Source: Nodosilinea sp. FACHB-131
GTDB lineage: Bacteria > Cyanobacteriota > Cyanobacteriia > Phormidesmidales > Phormidesmidaceae
Assembly (NCBI RefSeq): GCF_014695395.1
Contig: NZ_JACJOF010000010.1
Span: forward strand, 1-64,000
Direction of reading: 5' to 3'
Length of the DNA: 64,000 nucleotides
Shown here: positions 61,477 through 64,000 of the stretch, piece after piece
Layout: every line of letters starts with the position of its first letter
How positions within the stretch are numbered: the stretch's first letter is position 1
Notes under the pieces: model-generated
Told to the model about the DNA's origin: nothing
Database searches by the model: none
What the model saw: the letters and a program-made list of their open reading frames with translations, nothing else
Position numbers and translations under genes: made by a program

Positions 61477-61959
61477 CTAAGGCATCGTTTTTTTGATCAG
61501 AGCCCCCAACGTTCCCTCGGTTGCAGCCAGGTAATCTTTTGGAGCTAACCACAGCATCAGACCCCGTTTGCCGGCCGATACGGCCACAGTTTCAAAGCTG
61601 AGGATCGATTCATCCACATAGACTGGATAGGCCTTCTTAGTGCCCAGAGCCGTGACACCGCCGCGAATGTAGCCGGTGAGAGGCTGCACGTCTTTGAGGG
61701 GCACGGTGTCGGTTTTGCGATCGCCCGCCAACACCGCCAGCGCCTTGAGGTCGAGCTGAGCGCTGCCGGGGATGACGGCGAGGTAGACGCCCGTGCGATC
61801 GCCCTTAGCCACCAGGGTCTTAAACACCTGCTCCGGCGGCAACCCCAATTTTTCAGCGGTGCTCTCAGCGGCCAGATCGTCGGGATCCACCTCATACTCC
61901 AGCAGTTGATAGGGCAGCTTGAGGCGATCGAGGATGCGGGCGGCGTTGGTCTTGCTCAC
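61477..61959 (-). CDS. ybaK: Cys-tRNA(Pro)/Cys-tRNA(Cys) deacylase YbaK
   Basis: 160 residues from a GTG start, the usual length. It has the YbaK/aaRS-associated domain with AESTAEKLGLPPEQVFKTLVA, the conserved Lys, then VIPGSAQLDLKALA, PLTGYIRGGVTALGTKKAYPVYVDE and ISAGKRG-like VSAGKRGLMLWL. It removes wrongly attached Cys from tRNA(Pro) in trans. It stands alone between the DUF4278 terminator and a palindromic repeat. Confidence 0.94.
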   Translation of the reverse strand: MSKTNAARILDRLKLPYQLLEYEVDPDDLAAESTAEKLGLPPEQVFKTLVAKGDRTGVYLAVIPGSAQLDLKALAVLAGDRKTDTVPLKDVQPLTGYIRGGVTALGTKKAYPVYVDESILSFETVAVSAGKRGLMLWLAPKDYLAATEGTLGALIKKTMP

Positions 61960-62008
61960 AGGACGGCGGTAGAACTTTGAAAGGTCAAATTAAAAGGGTT
62001 CAAGGTAC

Positions 62009-62056
62009 AAGGTATCAGGTTCAAGGGCGTGCCCTAAACCTTGAACCTGATACCTT
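62009..62056. repeat. GGTTCAAGG-type palindromic repeat
   Basis: Perfect 18-base arms (AAGGTATCAGGTTCAAGG at 62009-62026 and its complement at 62039-62056) enclose a 12-base loop. It lies between glnN and ybaK, both read on the minus strand, and matches the element at 39351-39400 in design. Confidence 0.9.
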
Positions 62057-62083
62057 AAACCCTCTTCCATGACGTCTTTGACC

Positions 62084-64000
62084 CTACTTAATAAACAGCA
62101 TCTCCTGGTAGGTGGGCAAAGGCCAGAGGTCATCGGCCACTTCGCCCTCTAGGGCATCGGCATACTCGCGCACCTGGTCCATCAGGGGGCGAATGGTTTG
62201 GGCGCAGAACTGCATGTGCTCTTCCACCGACATGAAGTGCTTGGTCAGCATGTCGGCCAGGTCACCCACCGAGGCCATCATAGACTTGGTGAGTTCTGCC
62301 ACCTTGGCCACGCTGTCTTTGCCAAACTCAATGCCAATTTCATCGAGGCTGTCGATGGTCTTGGCCAATTCGCCCATATAGCGCACAGCAGCGGGGTAGA
62401 TGATGGTCTTGGCTATGCTAATCACCAGCTTGGCTTCGACCTCAATGTGCTGGATGTACTGCTCAGAGTAGGCCTCAAAGCGGCTGCCCAGCTCTACCGG
62501 GGTGAGCACATTCTCTTTGGCGAACAGGTCTTCGATGTACTGCTCTCGCAGCACGGGCAGGGCGTCGGCGGTGGTGCGCAGGTTGAGCAACCCGCGCTCG
62601 TTGACGGCCATTTCGTGCCACTCGGCGGAGTAGCCATTGCCGTTAAACACCACGGCTCCGTGGTCGCGAATCACGTCGCGCAGAATGTCGTGGATAGCGA
62701 CGTTGAGGTCGACGCCGCTGCCCAGTTTGGCCTCAAGCTGATCAGCCATCCAGTCTAACGAGTCGGCCAGGATGGTGTTCATCGCCACCAGCGGCCCAGA
62801 GACCGACTGGCCTGAACCCACAGCCCGAAATTCAAAGCGGTTGCCCGTAAAGGCAAAGGGTGAAGTGCGGTTGCGATCGCCTGCATCCTTGGGAAACACC
62901 GGCAGGGTCGGCACGCCCAGATCCATGTCGCCTCTCAGTTGGGAGCCGGTGACCTCGCCCGAGGCAATCTGGTCAAACACATCCTGGAGCTGGCTGCCCA
63001 GGTAAATAGAGATGATTGCGGGCGGTGCTTCGTTAGCCCCCAGCCGGTGGTCGTTGCTGGCACTAGCGATCACCGCCCGCATCAGCGGCCCATACTTGTG
63101 CACGCCGCGAATCACCGCCCCGCAAAATACCAGAAACTGTGCGTTGGAGTGGGGTGTGTCGCCTGGGTCGAGCAGGTTGCCCTGGGTGGCGTTGCCCACC
63201 GACCAGTTGACGTGCTTACCCGAGCCGTTGATGCCCGCGAAAGGCTTTTCGTGGAGCAGGCAGACAAAGCCGTGCTTTTTGGCTGTGTTGCGCAGCACCG
63301 TCATAATCAGCTGCTGGTGATCGCTGGCCACGTTAGCCGCTTCAAAGAAGGGGGCAATCTCAAATTGGCCAGGGGCAACCTCGTTGTGACGAGTTTTGGC
63401 CGGAATGCCTAAGCGGTAGAGCTTTTCCTCCACATCCTGCATGAACACCTGCACCCGCTCGGGGATGGCCCCAAAGTAGTGGTCGTCGAACTGCTGGCCC
63501 TTAGCCGGGGCCTTGCCAAACAGGGTGCGGCCCGCCAGCAGCAGGTCGGGGCGGATATTGGCAAAGCTGGCATCTACCAAGAAGTATTCTTGTTCAGCGC
63601 CGCAGCTGGAGTTGACCGGGGCAACTTCGCTGTGGCCCAGCAGCTTGAGCACGCGGGTGGCGGCTTTGCTCATGGCGGCGTTGGAGCGCAGCAGCGGCGT
63701 TTTTTTGTCCAGCGCTTCCCCCGTCCAAGAGACGAACACTGTGGGAATGCAGAGAGTGACGCCGTTCTCGGTCTCCATCACAAAGGCGGGGCTAGTGACA
63801 TCCCAGGCGGTGTAGCCCCGGGCCTCAAAAGTAGAGCGAATGCCGCCGTTGGGGAAGGAAGAACCGTCGGGCTCACCCTGCACCAACACCTTGCCGGAAA
63901 ATTCTGAAATTACCGACCCATCGCTCTGCACGGAGATAAAGCCATCGTGCTTTTCGGCGGTGGCGTTGGTCAGGGGGTAGAACATGTGGGAGTAGTAAAG
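62084..64000 (-). CDS. glnN: Glutamine synthetase type III (5' end outside window)
   Basis: At least 638 residues are visible; the frame stays open to the window edge ([20 protein letters not shown]), so about 85 N-terminal residues are missing compared with the usual 720 or so. GSIII signs are [53 protein letters not shown] and [14 protein letters not shown], including ammonium- and metal-site Glu and His residues. [15 protein letters not shown] also fits. GlnN makes glutamine from glutamate and ammonia and in cyanobacteria is typically induced by nitrogen starvation through NtcA. The promoter is outside the window. Confidence 0.95.
   Translation of the reverse strand, partial: LYYSHMFYPLTNATAEKHDGFISVQSDGSVISEFSGKVLVQGEPDGSSFPNGGIRSTFEARGYTAWDVTSPAFVMETENGVTLCIPTVFVSWTGEALDKKTPLLRSNAAMSKAATRVLKLLGHSEVAPVNSSCGAEQEYFLVDASFANIRPDLLLAGRTLFGKAPAKGQQFDDHYFGAIPERVQVFMQDVEEKLYRLGIPAKTRHNEVAPGQFEIAPFFEAANVASDHQQLIMTVLRNTAKKHGFVCLLHEKPFAGINGSGKHVNWSVGNATQGNLLDPGDTPHSNAQFLVFCGAVIRGVHKYGPLMRAVIASASNDHRLGANEAPPAIISIYLGSQLQDVFDQIASGEVTGSQLRGDMDLGVPTLPVFPKDAGDRNRTSPFAFTGNRFEFRAVGSGQSVSGPLVAMNTILADSLDWMADQLEAKLGSGVDLNVAIHDILRDVIRDHGAVVFNGNGYSAEWHEMAVNERGLLNLRTTADALPVLREQYIEDLFAKENVLTPVELGSRFEAYSEQYIQHIEVEAKLVISIAKTIIYPAAVRYMGELAKTIDSLDEIGIEFGKDSVAKVAELTKSMMASVGDLADMLTKHFMSVEEHMQFCAQTIRPLMDQVREYADALEGEVADDLWPLPTYQEMLFIK

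Noticed and set aside
62198..62758. 186-codon plus-strand frame opposite glnN
   Set aside because: Antisense shadow of the well-conserved GlnN coding sequence.
1..64000. tRNA or rRNA genes
   Set aside because: No cloverleaf with a TTCGA-type T-loop in suitable context, or rRNA-like sequence, was found by eye; a tRNAscan-SE run would settle it.

Overview
The window comes from a cyanobacterial chromosome. The evidence is the photosystem II genes psbH and psbN in their usual head-to-head arrangement, a glutamine riboswitch with an NtcA-type site, a type III glutamine synthetase (GlnN), cyanophycinase, a CrtW-type carotenoid ketolase, DUF4278 and SLH-domain proteins, and very frequent GCGATCGC (HIP1) octamers. 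The GC-rich coding style and gene content suggest a filamentous Leptolyngbya/Nodosilinea-like organism; that placement is inference.

Layout. 0.3-6.4 kb: two tandem paralogous hybrid histidine kinases. 6.7-10 kb: a transglutaminase-like protease, a tiny Lys-rich protein, a glutathione transferase, a small membrane protein and a one-domain GAF protein with both cysteines expected of a DXCF cyanobacteriochrome. 10-18.6 kb: a glycosyltransferase, a CDF metal exporter, a phosphoesterase, a coupled lipoprotein/WD40 pair, and a hydroxylase-crtW pair. 18.6-28.8 kb is an accessory stretch: Uma2 nuclease, 42-bp tandem repeats, an AT-richer patch with GNAT, PH-like and small membrane proteins, a partially duplicated lipoprotein leader, two WG-repeat proteins (one lipoprotein, one SLH-anchored), MOSC, AraC and TspO. 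29-35.6 kb: envelope and stress genes (acidic lipoprotein, YihY-MgtC, DUF6335-CHAD, DUF3616, DedA, HdeD).

35.8-44.3 kb is a one-strand block of nitrogen-releasing enzymes: arginine deiminase, DUF6325, SHOCT, glutaminase, a 14-TM MFS transporter, cyanophycinase, a decayed NhaC-type antiporter with several lesions, and an aspartoacylase-like metallohydrolase. It could turn cyanophycin, arginine and glutamine into ammonia, either for nitrogen salvage or for pH defence. 44.4-46.6 kb holds three secreted proteins, two of which share an unnamed repeated domain. 46.7-55.9 kb: DUF1269, a lone receiver, Lin0512, a K+ channel with RCK domains, oligopeptidase A, a SulP transporter and two DUF2382 proteins.

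55.9-59.4 kb is core: pth-tatA-psbH, divergent psbN, then rpsP-khpA-phoH. 59.6-64 kb: a fused two-domain QueD/PTPS protein, then a DUF4278 gene whose leader carries an NtcA box and a textbook glutamine riboswitch, then ybaK and glnN (cut by the window end). The riboswitch-controlled DUF4278 gene is the most notable regulatory find: its leader resembles that of the glutamine-synthetase-inactivating-factor gene gifB. No tRNA, rRNA, CRISPR array or intact insertion sequence was recognised.
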